The notes below the pieces were generated by a model, which saw nothing but the letters and a program-made list of their open reading frames with translations, did not search any database and was not told where the DNA came from. Position numbers and translations under genes: made by a program. DNA of 28,960 bases, from contig JADZAO010000126.1 of NCBI GenBank assembly GCA_020852535.1, positions 1 to 28,960 of the forward strand. Reading direction: 5' to 3'. The DNA comes from Paracoccaceae bacterium (GTDB lineage: Bacteria > Pseudomonadota > Alphaproteobacteria > Rhodobacterales > Rhodobacteraceae). Below, in pieces: positions 1 to 8,351 of this stretch (the stretch's first letter is position 1; the number at the start of each line of letters is the position of its first letter).

Positions 1-1
1 C

Positions 2-469
2 ATTTTTGCTTCGGCCACGACCTATTTGATGGCGCTGACCGGTCTGTTGTTGGCCGGTGGCATCCTGCTGTTGTGGGTTTGCTGGAAAATGTGGCGCGAA
101 CTGTGGGAAGGCTCGAGTGATAATAATCGTGTTGAAGAGGCGCTGACGGGTGCAGACCTGAATCGTGACGGATCGGTGGCGGGCGGGTCGACTAAGACAT
201 TTTGGCAGGCGGCGATGCAGATTGTGATTGCGGATGTGTCGATGAGCCTCGACAATGTTTTGGCTGTGGCAGGGGCCGCACGCGAACATAAGGCTGTACT
301 GTTTGTTGGGTTGATTTTGTCGATCGCATTGATGGGTTTAGCTGCAAGCTTCGTGGCACGGTTGTTGAATAAGCACCGCTGGATTGCCTATGTGGGTCTT
401 GCGATTATCGTCTATGTCGCACTGAAGATGATCTTGGAGGGTTGGTATCAGATGTCGGTGCTGGGGTGA
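2..469 (+). CDS. TerC/YjbE-family integral membrane protein, 5' end missing
   Basis: The reading frame is open from the first bases of the window to a TGA at 467-469, so this is the C-terminal part of a longer gene that begins upstream. The visible protein has a first hydrophobic segment ending in a Trp-rich cytoplasmic stretch (WVCWKMWRELWEG), a polar linker, the phrase IVIADVSMSLDNVLAVAGAA, and two more membrane segments to the end. The Asp/Asn-containing DVSMSLDNVLAVAG motif is the hallmark of the second half of TerC-type transporters (YjbE/YkoY group), which are linked to metal ion export, often manganese. Family membership is clear; the substrate is inference. It is followed by a strong hairpin at 491-528 and converges on pyrG. 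Confidence 0.85.
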   Translation: MFASATTYLMALTGLLLAGGILLLWVCWKMWRELWEGSSDNNRVEEALTGADLNRDGSVAGGSTKTFWQAAMQIVIADVSMSLDNVLAVAGAAREHKAVLFVGLILSIALMGLAASFVARLLNKHRWIAYVGLAIIVYVALKMILEGWYQMSVLG

Positions 470-490
470 GTTTGGATTTCAAATGGGCGG

Positions 491-528
491 AATGACAAAG
501 GGCGACCTACAGGTCGCCCTTTGTCATT
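491..528. terminator. Bidirectional intrinsic terminator between terC-like gene and pyrG
   Basis: A perfect 17-bp inverted repeat (491-507 with 512-528) with a 4-base loop. The stem reads AATGACAAAGGGCGACC on the left arm. The core is GC-rich and flanked by A and T runs on either side, so it can work for both converging genes. Confidence 0.85.
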
Positions 529-545
529 TAGGAGCACGAGCGTGA

Positions 546-2189
546 TCATACCAAGCGGCTAATGTCTACCGCTGCCCTGATGAAATCGGCAAACAACGGA
601 TGGGGGAAAAAAGGTTTGGATTTCAGTTCTGGGTGGAACTGGACGCCGATGAACCACGGGTGATCTTTGACTTCGACGATTTCTGGAAGGCGGCCATCGG
701 GGGACATGCCCGAGAAGATGAGGCCGCATTTTTCCAGGCGGTCGCGGTATTTGATATCGACTTCGTAGCGGTGGCGGTGGCGTTCTTCGATAGTGGTGTT
801 GCCATAGATCTGCGCCACTTTTGAACCTGCGGTTAGGCTGGCGGTATAGGCCCCGAGGCGCATGGTGCCGCCTTTGTCATCGGTAAGTTTGCGGGCGATG
901 ACATGGTTGCCCTGTACCCATTCCTTGAGGTGGTAGACCACGGGGGTGAAGCGTTTTTCTCCCGCTTCGACATCAAATTCTTCGGAGCCTGCGTTTCTCA
1001 GGCCCGCAAGGTTGCGAGCACTTTCGATCACGGCCATCTGCATGCCGAGGCAGATTCCGAGATAGGGGATTTTCTTTTCACGGGCGAATTGTGCGGCCCT
1101 GATCTTGCCTTCGGTGCCTCGTTCGCCAAAACCGCCGGGAACAAGTATCGCGTGAAAGTTTTCAAGGTAAGGCGTGGGGTCTTCGTGTTCGAAGATTTCA
1201 GCGTCAATCCATTCGGCTTTCACTCGGGTGCGGTTGGCCATGCCGCCGTGGGTTAATGCCTCGGCTATGGATTTGTAGGCGTCTTCGAGCTGGGTGTATT
1301 TTCCGACAATGGCGACGCGGACCATACCTTCAGCATGGGTTAGACGGTCCATTACGTCCTCCCAGCGGGTTAGGTTTGGTTTAGGCGCGGGAGTGATCCC
1401 AAAAGCGTCGAGTACGGCCTGATCAAGACCCGAACGGTGATAGGCAAGGGGCGCTTCGTAGATGGTTTTTAGGTCATAGGCCGGAATGACCGAGTTCTTG
1501 CGGACGTTGCAGAAGAGGGCGATCTTTTCACGTTCTTTTTCAGGGATTGGGTGTTCTGAGCGGCATACGAGAACATCGGGGGCGAGGCCGATAGATTGCA
1601 GTTCTTTTACCGAGTGCTGGGTGGGTTTGGTTTTCAATTCTCCTGATGCCATGATATAGGGTAAAAGTGTAAGGTGCATCAGGATCGACTGCCCCCGGGG
1701 GCGTTCGTGGATGAACTGGCGGATAGCTTCGAAGAAGGGTAAGCCTTCGATGTCGCCCACGGTGCCGCCGATTTCGCAGAGCATGAAATCGACCTCTTCG
1801 TCACCAATGTGGAGGAAATTTTTGATCTCGTTTGTGACGTGGGGAATGACTTGGATGGTCTTGCCGAGGTAGTCGCCGCGACGTTCTTTTTCTAGCACGT
1901 TGGAATAGATGCGACCGGATGAGATGCTGTCTGTCTGACGGGCAGAAACACCGGTGAAGCGTTCATAATGGCCAAGGTCGAGGTCAGTTTCCGCGCCGTC
2001 ATCGGTGACGAAGACTTCGCCATGCTCGAAGGGCGACATCGTGCCCGGATCGACGTTAAGGTAGGGGTCGAGTTTCCTCAGGCGGACGGTGTAGCCGCGT
2101 GCTTGTAGCAGGGCACCAAGAGCTGCGGAGGCGAGGCCCTTGCCCAGCGAGGACACTACTCCGCCTGTGATGAAGATATAGCGTGCCAC
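546..2189 (-). CDS. pyrG: CTP synthase
   Basis: Makes CTP from UTP, ATP and glutamine, the last step of pyrimidine nucleotide synthesis in the cytoplasm. The 547-residue length is normal. The N-terminal synthase domain (about 1-270) opens with FITGGVVSSLGKG, the P-loop-like nucleotide site, and holds CEIGGTVGDIE. The C-terminal class I glutamine amidotransferase domain (about 290-547) has the oxyanion motif PGGFGERG, the nucleophile Cys near residue 380 in LGICLGMQ, and the His-Glu pair in QFHPELKSKP. The start is GTG at 2187-2189, with GGGAG six bases upstream on the minus strand; this Shine-Dalgarno can pair with an upstream complement (see the leader feature). secG lies upstream on the same strand. 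Confidence 0.98.
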   Translation of the reverse strand: MARYIFITGGVVSSLGKGLASAALGALLQARGYTVRLRKLDPYLNVDPGTMSPFEHGEVFVTDDGAETDLDLGHYERFTGVSARQTDSISSGRIYSNVLEKERRGDYLGKTIQVIPHVTNEIKNFLHIGDEEVDFMLCEIGGTVGDIEGLPFFEAIRQFIHERPRGQSILMHLTLLPYIMASGELKTKPTQHSVKELQSIGLAPDVLVCRSEHPIPEKEREKIALFCNVRKNSVIPAYDLKTIYEAPLAYHRSGLDQAVLDAFGITPAPKPNLTRWEDVMDRLTHAEGMVRVAIVGKYTQLEDAYKSIAEALTHGGMANRTRVKAEWIDAEIFEHEDPTPYLENFHAILVPGGFGERGTEGKIRAAQFAREKKIPYLGICLGMQMAVIESARNLAGLRNAGSEEFDVEAGEKRFTPVVYHLKEWVQGNHVIARKLTDDKGGTMRLGAYTASLTAGSKVAQIYGNTTIEERHRHRYEVDIKYRDRLEKCGLIFSGMSPDGRLPEIVEVKDHPWFIGVQFHPELKSKPFFPHPLFADFIRAAVDISRLV

Positions 2190-2195
2190 GCGGTG

Positions 2196-2265
2196 CTCCC
2201 GTGCTTAGGTCAATCGGTGCGATCAAGCAGCGATTCGCATAGAAGGAATCGCATCGTCACGGGAG
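2196..2265 (-). promoter_or_regulatory. pyrG mRNA leader fold that can hide the Shine-Dalgarno
   Basis: On the minus strand, CTCCCGTG (2265 down to 2258) is perfectly complementary to CACGGGAG (2203 down to 2196), which contains the GGGAG ribosome-binding sequence just ahead of the pyrG GTG start. Between the two arms sits another perfect 7-bp hairpin (GCGATTC/GAATCGC, 2230-2236 with 2246-2252). The RNA could fold with the ribosome site closed. That this regulates pyrG is inference; the inner hairpin could also serve as part of a secG terminator. Confidence 0.4.
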
Positions 2266-2353
2266 TTAATTCGTAACGCAGTTTTTGTCTGCACGCAACA
2301 AGACCACTATATGCTGTCTGTCCCTTAGAAAGAAAACTCTAGTTATGGTGCTG

Positions 2354-2701
2354 TCACTTGTCCGCTGGAGGCGGGGCGATTGGTGCATCGGCAGGCTGCG
2401 GCGGTAGAAGATCGCCGTCGAGCAGCGTGTTTCCCGGTGCGGCGGAGATGCCGAGCTGGTCAATTACTGATTCAGATCCGGCCTTTCGTGCAGCAAGGAC
2501 CGTGAGCGTGATCGACGTTGCGATGAAGCATATAGCGAAGATCCATGTCAGTTTGGCAAGCGCCGTCGCGGCACTGCGACCGCTCATAAGGGAGTTGCTT
2601 CCGCCCATGCCGAGACCGCCACCTTCGGATCGCTGTAAGAGCACCACGCCGATTAGCATGAGGGCGAGGATAAGTTGGATCGTGAGGATGACGTTTTCCA
2701 T
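2354..2701 (-). CDS. secG: Preprotein translocase subunit SecG
   Basis: SecG is the small accessory subunit of the SecYEG channel in the inner membrane. The 115-residue protein has two membrane segments (about 3-22 and 50-70) separated by the family signature loop LLQRSEGGGLGMGGS. This is followed by a Pro/Ala-rich tail (PPQPADAPIAPPP) that is common in alphaproteobacterial SecG. The start ATG complements 2699-2701. It lies 164 bases upstream of pyrG on the same strand and is divergent from purA. Confidence 0.95.
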   Translation of the reverse strand: MENVILTIQLILALMLIGVVLLQRSEGGGLGMGGSNSLMSGRSAATALAKLTWIFAICFIATSITLTVLAARKAGSESVIDQLGISAAPGNTLLDGDLLPPQPADAPIAPPPADK

Positions 2702-2838
2702 TGGGGCGCTTTTCTTGGAACTGACGTGCCTATCTAGGCGGAAGGATGGCAGGGGTGCAAGCCCCCAAGGCTTCTATGGCGCAAGACGCGCAGAGGGTTT
2801 TTCTTTTCTTGGCTGATCGTGCCAATTAATCTTTGAAG

Positions 2839-2897
2839 ATATTTGAGCCAGCATGAAAGTACTCATGGCCTTTTGGCTTTATCTTGGCTCAAGTACT
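2839..2897. repeat. Inverted pair of TTGGCTCAAATACT-like motif
   Basis: TTGAGCCA at 2843-2850 is the exact complement of TGGCTCAA at 2885-2892. The flanks also resemble each other (ATATTTGAGCCA versus TTGGCTCAAGTACT). A third copy, TTGGCTCAAATACT, occurs at 13782-13795 just after the degP terminator. I recall similar motifs in intergenic regions of other roseobacters, but cannot verify that here. Confidence 0.5.
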
Positions 2898-2971
2898 GCG
2901 CATCGTAAACGGGCAATGCGAGTGTCGCAAGGATTTAGCTTTTCTTTGTGAGAGTGGACCGCTATAGCACG

Positions 2972-2991
2972 CACGGTTTTAGTAAACCGTG
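2972..2991 (+). promoter_or_regulatory. Perfect hairpin in the purA leader
   Basis: CACGGTTT and AAACCGTG form a perfect 8-bp stem with a TAGT loop. The stem ends immediately before AAAGGA, the ribosome-binding site of purA (start 3006). It could be a leader structure or an operator; no function is shown. Confidence 0.4.
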
Positions 2992-3005
2992 AAAGGATAG
3001 CCGTC

Positions 3006-4298
3006 ATGGCCAATGTCGTCGTCGTGGGTGCCCAGTGGGGTGACGAGGGGAAGGGCAAGGTTGTTGACTGGTTGTCCGAGCGGGCTGATGTGGTCGCGCG
3101 TTTTCAGGGTGGACATAACGCGGGGCACACGCTTGTTATTGATGGTAAAGTGTTTAAACTGTCTCTCTTACCTTCTGGCATCGTGCGGGGTGGTAAGCTT
3201 TCGGTAATTGGCAATGGTGTGGTGTTGGACCCTTGGGCACTCTTGTCTGAGATTGATAAGGTGCGTGGTCAGGGGGTGGTGGTTGATCCCGACACTTTGA
3301 TGATCGCCGAGAACGCTGCGCTGATTCTGCCAGTGCACGGCGAATTAGATCGTGCTCGTGAGGGACAGACCGGTGTTGCCAAGATTGGTACCACCGGGCG
3401 GGGGATCGGGCCGGCCTATGAAGATAAAGTGGGGCGTCGTGCGGTACGCGTAGCCGATTTGGCCGACGGTGCGACGTTGGATTTGCGCATTGGGCGGTTG
3501 TTGTCACATCATAATGCCTTGCGTGCTGGTTTGGGGTTGGAACCAGTGGATGCTGTGGCTTTGAAAGCGCAGTTGCTGGAGGTTGCGCCGAGGATTTTGC
3601 CCTATGCCAAGCCAGTCTGGAAGGTGATGCATGACATGCGTCGTGCCGGAAAACGTATTCTGTTTGAAGGCGCACAGGGCGCGCTGCTGGACGTTGATTT
3701 TGGGACTTATCCTTATGTGACGAGTTCTAACACGCTGGCGGGGATGGCCGCGACGGGTACAGGATTGGGGCCGACTGCGGTGGATTTCGTGCTGGGTATT
3801 GTGAAGGCCTATACGACCCGTGTGGGCGAAGGGCCGTTCCCGACTGAGTTGTTTGATGCTGATGGCGAGCGTCTTGGTGAGCGGGGTCACGAGTTTGGCA
3901 CAGTTACAGGGCGCAAGCGCCGTTGTGGCTGGTTCGATGCAGTTTTGGTACGTCATACTTGTGCGACGAGTGGTGTTTCTGGCATCGTGCTGACCAAGCT
4001 TGATGTTTTGGATGGATTCGAGACCTTGAAGATATGCGTGGGTTACGAGCTTGACGGGCAGCGGCTGGATTATCTGCCGACTGCCGCTAATTTGCAGGCG
4101 CGGGTTACGCCGATCTACGAAGAGATGCCCGGATGGAGAGAATCGACTGCAGGTGCCCGGTCTTGGGCTGATCTGCCGGGGGCTGCAATTAAATATGTAC
4201 GCCGGGTCGAAGAACTGATTCAGTGCTCGGTTGCTATGGTTTCGACCGGCCCTGAGCGAGATGATACTATCCTTGTGACCGATCCTTTCGCGGATTGA
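3006..4298 (+). CDS. purA: Adenylosuccinate synthetase
   Basis: Joins IMP and aspartate using GTP to give adenylosuccinate, the first committed step to AMP. The 430-residue length is typical. The glycine-rich GTP loop with catalytic Asp is near residues 8-18 (GAQWGDEGKGK), followed by FQGGHNAGHTLV with the catalytic His near residue 41. Further family motifs are GTTGRGIGPAYEDK, GAQGALLDVDFGTYPYVTSSN and the C-terminal GPERDDTI. ATG 3006 has AAAGGA upstream. A DUF2842 gene follows after about 50 bases and a terminator lies at 4595-4626, so the two are probably co-transcribed. Confidence 0.98.
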   Translation: MANVVVVGAQWGDEGKGKVVDWLSERADVVARFQGGHNAGHTLVIDGKVFKLSLLPSGIVRGGKLSVIGNGVVLDPWALLSEIDKVRGQGVVVDPDTLMIAENAALILPVHGELDRAREGQTGVAKIGTTGRGIGPAYEDKVGRRAVRVADLADGATLDLRIGRLLSHHNALRAGLGLEPVDAVALKAQLLEVAPRILPYAKPVWKVMHDMRRAGKRILFEGAQGALLDVDFGTYPYVTSSNTLAGMAATGTGLGPTAVDFVLGIVKAYTTRVGEGPFPTELFDADGERLGERGHEFGTVTGRKRRCGWFDAVLVRHTCATSGVSGIVLTKLDVLDGFETLKICVGYELDGQRLDYLPTAANLQARVTPIYEEMPGWRESTAGARSWADLPGAAIKYVRRVEELIQCSVAMVSTGPERDDTILVTDPFAD

Positions 4299-4348
4299 AC
4301 GTGTGGCCTGTCGGCCTATCTAATGGCAGGCCTGAGGGAGCTTTTTCG

Positions 4349-4573
4349 ATGGTTTTAGGATACAAGATGCGCAAGCGGCTCTCGCTGTTGACCCTATTGG
4401 TCGGCTTGCCGCTTTACATCATTGTCGTTGTTAAGGTTGTCAGTCGGCTCGAACGTCCTTCGATACTTGTAGAATTGCTGATTTATGTAGCGCTGGGTGT
4501 GGTCTGGGTGTTGCCGTTCAAGTCCATCTTCAAGGGTATAGGCCAAGCCGATTCTGATGCTTTAAACGACTGA
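4349..4573 (+). CDS. DUF2842 family small membrane protein
   Basis: A 74-residue protein with a short basic N-terminus (MVLGYKMRKR), a membrane segment around residues 12-31 (LTLLVGLPLYIIVVVKVV) and a second around 40-60 (ELLIYVALGVVWVLPFK), ending in FKGIGQADSD. This pattern matches DUF2842 of alphaproteobacteria, whose function is unknown. The frame is open further upstream to 4295, but ATG 4349 is chosen because GGGAG lies about nine bases ahead of it and homologues start at this point. It follows purA and precedes a terminator. Confidence 0.8.
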   Translation: MVLGYKMRKRLSLLTLLVGLPLYIIVVVKVVSRLERPSILVELLIYVALGVVWVLPFKSIFKGIGQADSDALND

Positions 4574-4594
4574 ATACGAAATGTAGAAACTGGG

Positions 4595-4626
4595 AAAGGC
4601 GTACATGGCTTTTTGTTCGCCTTTTT
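4595..4626 (+). terminator. Intrinsic terminator after purA-DUF2842
   Basis: AAAGGCG (4595-4601) pairs with CGCCTTT (4618-4624). The stem extends inward by ACA/TGT after a mismatch, and the structure ends in a run of five T. Confidence 0.7.
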
Positions 4627-4823
4627 GTCTTGGGCCTCAGTGGCAGCTTTTAGCCCGTATGGTGTTTGTTTTGGGTGTGCTCGGCTGGTGCTTGGCTTTT
4701 ATATAAGCTTGGATGCCATTTTACTTGTCCTATCGATCCTTTTTATGAAAAAAGCGGGTTTATTTGAAGGATTGATTGTGGCTAGACACGCCATCTCCCT
4801 CTGCAATGAAAGACGATACTGCT

Positions 4824-5507
4824 ATGAATTGTCCGATTGTCCAATCTTCTGATGGGATTACTTTGGTTGGGGGAGGCCCCGTTACGAAGGCCGAACTGGC
4901 GTTGGCACTGCGCCATGCGCCGCGCATTGTCGCGGCGGATGGCGGGGCTGATAGTGTGTTGGCGGCGGGTTTGATGCCTGAGGCTGTGGTGGGCGACTTT
5001 GATTCCATTAGCGCCGTGGCACGAGCTGCTATTCCTCTTGAACGGCAATATGTGATTGAGGACCAAGATACGACCGATTTCGACAAGGCGCTGCGGTCGG
5101 TCGATGCGGCTTTCGTGTTGGCGTTGGGCTGCACGGGGGGGCAGGTCGATCAAGGTTTGGCGGTATTGAATGGGTTGGTTCGGTATGCCAACCGGCGTTG
5201 CATTCTGGTTGGGTCGCGGGATGTAATTTTTCATGCGCCTGCGCGGATGGTGTTGGAGATGAGGTTGGGGGATCGTTTTTCGCTGTTTCCCATGGCACCT
5301 GTGACGGGGCAAAGTGAGGGGCTGCAATGGCCGATCGGCGGGATCGCATTTGCGCCGAACGGGATGATTGGCACATCGAATCGCGTTGTGGCGCGGCGTG
5401 TGGTGCTTGAGATGGACCAGTCGGGGATGCTGGTGATTCTGCCTAGGGCGCGGCTGGCGGCTGTACTTAAAGCATTTTTACCGACAAGACAGCCAGCTGT
5501 CTCTTGA
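4824..5507 (+). CDS. Thiamine diphosphokinase
   Basis: Transfers pyrophosphate from ATP to thiamine to make the cofactor thiamine diphosphate. From ATG 4824 the protein has 227 residues, as expected. Family motifs are present: AADGGAD near the start, VVGDFDSI, and DQDTTDFDKAL, which bind metal and nucleotide. The next motif, usually close to GGRxDH, reads GGQVDQ here, so the usual Arg and His are replaced by Gln. The start is uncertain: the same frame is open upstream with ATG 4809 and TTG 4776. I chose 4824 because MNCPIVQSSDGITLVGGG resembles the beginning of roseobacter homologues. It stands alone between a terminator and the convergent sdaA gene. Confidence 0.88.
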   Translation: MNCPIVQSSDGITLVGGGPVTKAELALALRHAPRIVAADGGADSVLAAGLMPEAVVGDFDSISAVARAAIPLERQYVIEDQDTTDFDKALRSVDAAFVLALGCTGGQVDQGLAVLNGLVRYANRRCILVGSRDVIFHAPARMVLEMRLGDRFSLFPMAPVTGQSEGLQWPIGGIAFAPNGMIGTSNRVVARRVVLEMDQSGMLVILPRARLAAVLKAFLPTRQPAVS

Positions 5508-5531
5508 GGCGATCCGATAGATCGTAAGAGA

Positions 5532-6911
5532 TCAGCAGTTCGGGACATTGACCGCAAGACCGCCCAGCGAGGTTTCCTTGTATCTCTCGTGCATGTCGCG
5601 GCCCGTCTGATGCATCGTTTTGATGCAGACATCAAGTGATACGAGGTGGACCCCGTCGCCACGTAGGGCGAGCGAGGCTGCCGAGACCGCCTTGATCGCG
5701 CCGAGGCCGTTTCTTTCAATGCATGGTACCTGTACTAGGCCTTTTACGGGGTCGCAGGTCATGCCGAGATGGTGTTCTAGCGCGATTTCGGCGGCGTTTT
5801 CGATTTGTTCAGTGGTACCGCCTAGAACAGCTGCTAGTCCGGCGGCGGCCATTGCTGCGGCAGAGCCGACTTCAGCCTGACAACCGCATTCTGCCCCTGA
5901 GATCGAGGCGTTGTGCTTGACGAGGCCACCGATGGCGGCAGCAGTTAGCATGAATTCACTCACGCGAGAAGCCGAAGCGCCCGGCACATGGTCAAGCCAG
6001 TAGCGGATCACGGCGGGTACCACGCCTGCGGCGCCGTTGGTGGGTGCGGTGACGACTTGGCCGCCTGCGGCGTTTTCTTCGTTCACTGCCATCGCATAGA
6101 GTGACATCCAGTCGTTGATAGTGTGTGGGGCGGTTATGTTCAGCCCGCGCTCAGCTATGAGCATATCGTGGATGCCCTTGGCGCGGCGGCGGACCTTCAA
6201 CCCGCCGGGCAAGATACCCTCGCTTGCCATGCCGCGGCTGATGCAATCGTTCATGACCTTCCATATCCGTTCCATCCCGCAGTTGAGGTCGGCGGCGGAA
6301 CGAAATTCCAATTCGTTGGCGCGTTTCATCTGGGCGATGGTCAGGCCTGATGCTTTGGCCATTGCCATCATCTCGTTGGCAGATTCGAAGGGGTAGGGTA
6401 CATTGAGGCTTGTTTTGTTCTTGGCGCCGCTGGGCTCGGCCAATTCCGAGGCCGTCAGCACGAAGCCGCCACCGATGGAGTAATAGGTTTCTTCGAGGAT
6501 CACGTCGCCTTGTGCATCGGTGGCTTTGATGATCATGCCGTTGGCATGACCTGGCAGTGCGGGGCCGTAATTGAAGAGTAGATCGGTTGAGGGGTCGAAA
6601 TTTAGTTCGGGTAGGCCGGGAGGAGTGATGGTCTTGGTAGCTTTGATCGTTGCGAGAATGGTTTCCGCCTTTGCAGCGTCATAGGTCGCGGGCTCGAACC
6701 CCGCGAGGCCGAGGATTGTCGCGCGGTCGGTGGCGTGGCCTACGCCGGTAAAGGCGAGTGAGCCGTGGAGGGAGACGCGCAGCCCTTTGGGTTGAAAGAG
6801 CGAGGCGCGTAGAGTGTCCAAGAAACGGGCAGCGGCGACCATTGGGCCCATCGTGTGGCTGGACGAGGGGCCGACGCCTATTTTGAAAATATCGAATATT
6901 GAAAGGAACAT
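5532..6911 (-). CDS. sdaA: L-serine ammonia-lyase (iron-sulfur type, single chain)
   Basis: Deaminates L-serine to pyruvate and ammonia using a 4Fe-4S cluster. The 459-residue protein is the one-chain form with beta and alpha parts fused. The N-terminal part starts FDIFKIGVGPSSSHTMGPM, the family signature. The C-terminal part has EECAC-type cysteines in ISGAECGCQAEVGSA, then MTCDPVKGLVQVPCIERN, which supply the cluster ligands. The start ATG complements 6909-6911, with GGGAGAG a little upstream on the minus strand. It converges on the thiamine diphosphokinase gene with only about 24 bases between the stops, and a long spacer separates it from rpiA. Confidence 0.96.
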   Translation of the reverse strand: MFLSIFDIFKIGVGPSSSHTMGPMVAAARFLDTLRASLFQPKGLRVSLHGSLAFTGVGHATDRATILGLAGFEPATYDAAKAETILATIKATKTITPPGLPELNFDPSTDLLFNYGPALPGHANGMIIKATDAQGDVILEETYYSIGGGFVLTASELAEPSGAKNKTSLNVPYPFESANEMMAMAKASGLTIAQMKRANELEFRSAADLNCGMERIWKVMNDCISRGMASEGILPGGLKVRRRAKGIHDMLIAERGLNITAPHTINDWMSLYAMAVNEENAAGGQVVTAPTNGAAGVVPAVIRYWLDHVPGASASRVSEFMLTAAAIGGLVKHNASISGAECGCQAEVGSAAAMAAAGLAAVLGGTTEQIENAAEIALEHHLGMTCDPVKGLVQVPCIERNGLGAIKAVSAASLALRGDGVHLVSLDVCIKTMHQTGRDMHERYKETSLGGLAVNVPNC

Positions 6912-7565
6912 CGTTCCACTCTCTCCCTATGCGCCGTATGCCTTACGCTAAAGTGGGCATAAAGGGCGGGGAGGCAAGGTCGAAAAGCGACAGGTTCGGC
7001 CTGAAAGGGGACATGGTGGCATATTTACTGGCTTTTAATCGTATTCGACGAGGTTTGGTCTTGGAGATGTCGGGGTTATAAGATGCTAGGTTGAATTCTG
7101 CGTTCCTTTTTATACTCGTTGCGGCGCAGGAACAGGGCTTTGTCGTTGTTTTAATTGGTCTGGTCGCGGCCTAGGTAAAATGCTTTGGGACCGATTTTAA
7201 GTGCTTTTCTGCAGGGTCCCTAGCGCTGTAGTTGTTCTTGCAAAGCGATCTTGACAATGACGGTGTGGTCCGGGTGCGACGAGTGGTGCTGCGGACGGCT
7301 TTGGTGGCCGTCTCTTAGGTGAAGCTGTTGCACTGGTTTTCCTAAGAATTGCGTTTTGAGTATTTTCGCTAAGTTGAAACGAAAACGAAGGTGCGTGGTG
7401 GCGGGCGTTTGGCCTTTCCTTTTTCTGTTCAGGGAGTGGTGTAGCCAGGGTGGGCAAGAACGGATTTGTGGCGTGTGAGTGCGGGTGTTTGCGGTGGACA
7501 ATTCGTGCTTACACCCTGCGGCGGCTTTGCCTATAAGTGAGGTGAGGCAATCCGAGGAGCCCGCT
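6912..7565. other. Long spacer between sdaA and rpiA, no intact gene recognised
   Basis: About 650 bases between divergent genes. Two inverted repeats are visible: GGGACC/GGTCCC (7187-7192 with 7215-7220) and GACGGC/GCCGTC with a 7-base loop (7294-7299 with 7307-7312). On the minus strand, around 7225-7105, a broken frame reads as charged protein-like sequence (KIGPKAFYLGRDQTN, stop, NNDKALFLRRNEYKKERR). It could be a gene relic, but I do not recognise the family. Promoters for sdaA and rpiA must also lie here. Confidence 0.4.
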
Positions 7566-8351
7566 ATGCCTGCCGAATTGAGTCCCATCGACAAGGCCAA
7601 GTTTGTTGCCGCTAAGCGGGCGACTGAATTTGTTGAGACAGGTATGAAGTTGGGGCTTGGCACAGGATCGACTGCCGCCTGGATGGTGCGTTGTCTAGGT
7701 GAGCGCATCCGCGAGGAAGGGCTTAAGGTTGTGGGCGTTCCTACATCGACTCGTACGGCGGAGTTGGCGCGGCAGATGGGCGTGCCGATCACAACGCTGG
7801 ACGAGGCTAAATGGCTGGACCTGACGATTGATGGCGCGGACGAGTTTGACCATAATTTTGTGCTGATCAAGGGCGGTGGGGCGGCGCTATTGCAAGAAAA
7901 AATTGTGGCGACCGCTAGCGACCGGATGATTGTGATTGCCGATGCCGCGAAGGAAGTGGCACAGTTGGGGGTCTTTCCTTTGCCGGTCGAGGTAATCTCG
8001 TTTGGCTGGCAGACGACCAAGACGTTGATTGAGGAGGCGCTGGTCAGCTTGGATCTGCTGAACTTTGAGTGCTTGTTGCGGATGAATGGTGCAAAACCGT
8101 TGATGACCGATGAGAGTAATTACATTATCGATCTACATCTGAAGCGGGTCGATAATCCACGTCAGCTGGCGCTGGTGCTGAATCAGATTCCGGGTGTGGT
8201 TGAGAATGGGCTGTTCATTGATATTTGCGATATCGTAGTGATCGGACACGGCGACGGGCGGGTCACGGTACGTGATATTAATCTGGGGTCTGAGACTGAC
8301 GATTTTGTCGAATTCAAGCCTAGCAAGAACATCTTTGCGGATATGGAATGA
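7566..8351 (+). CDS. rpiA: Ribose-5-phosphate isomerase A
   Basis: Interconverts ribose 5-phosphate and ribulose 5-phosphate in the pentose phosphate pathway. From ATG 7566 the protein has 261 residues, the normal length. It shows the phosphate-binding GLGTGSTA near residue 30, the DGADE catalytic motif, and KGGGAALLQEKIVA. The frame is open further upstream to 7479, but the 7566 start has GAGGAG seven bases ahead, and MPAELSPIDKAKFVAAKRA matches homologues. The stop codon overlaps the gor start (ATGA at 8348-8351), so the two genes are translationally coupled. Confidence 0.97.
   Translation: MPAELSPIDKAKFVAAKRATEFVETGMKLGLGTGSTAAWMVRCLGERIREEGLKVVGVPTSTRTAELARQMGVPITTLDEAKWLDLTIDGADEFDHNFVLIKGGGAALLQEKIVATASDRMIVIADAAKEVAQLGVFPLPVEVISFGWQTTKTLIEEALVSLDLLNFECLLRMNGAKPLMTDESNYIIDLHLKRVDNPRQLALVLNQIPGVVENGLFIDICDIVVIGHGDGRVTVRDINLGSETDDFVEFKPSKNIFADME

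Larger units (their letters stand above)
2702..3005. other. Divergent spacer between secG and purA
   Basis: About 300 bases without a credible gene; it must hold the promoters of secG (minus) and purA (plus). It contains two inverted copies of a TTGGCTCAA-type motif (2839-2850 and 2884-2897) that can form an 8-bp stem with a long loop. A short hairpin lies immediately before the purA ribosome site. I could not pick convincing -35/-10 pairs. Confidence 0.5.

Noticed and set aside
4613..4852. Plus-strand hydrophobic ORF of 79 codons before the thiamine diphosphokinase gene.
   Set aside because: It begins inside a terminator stem, has no ribosome site and overlaps the next gene.
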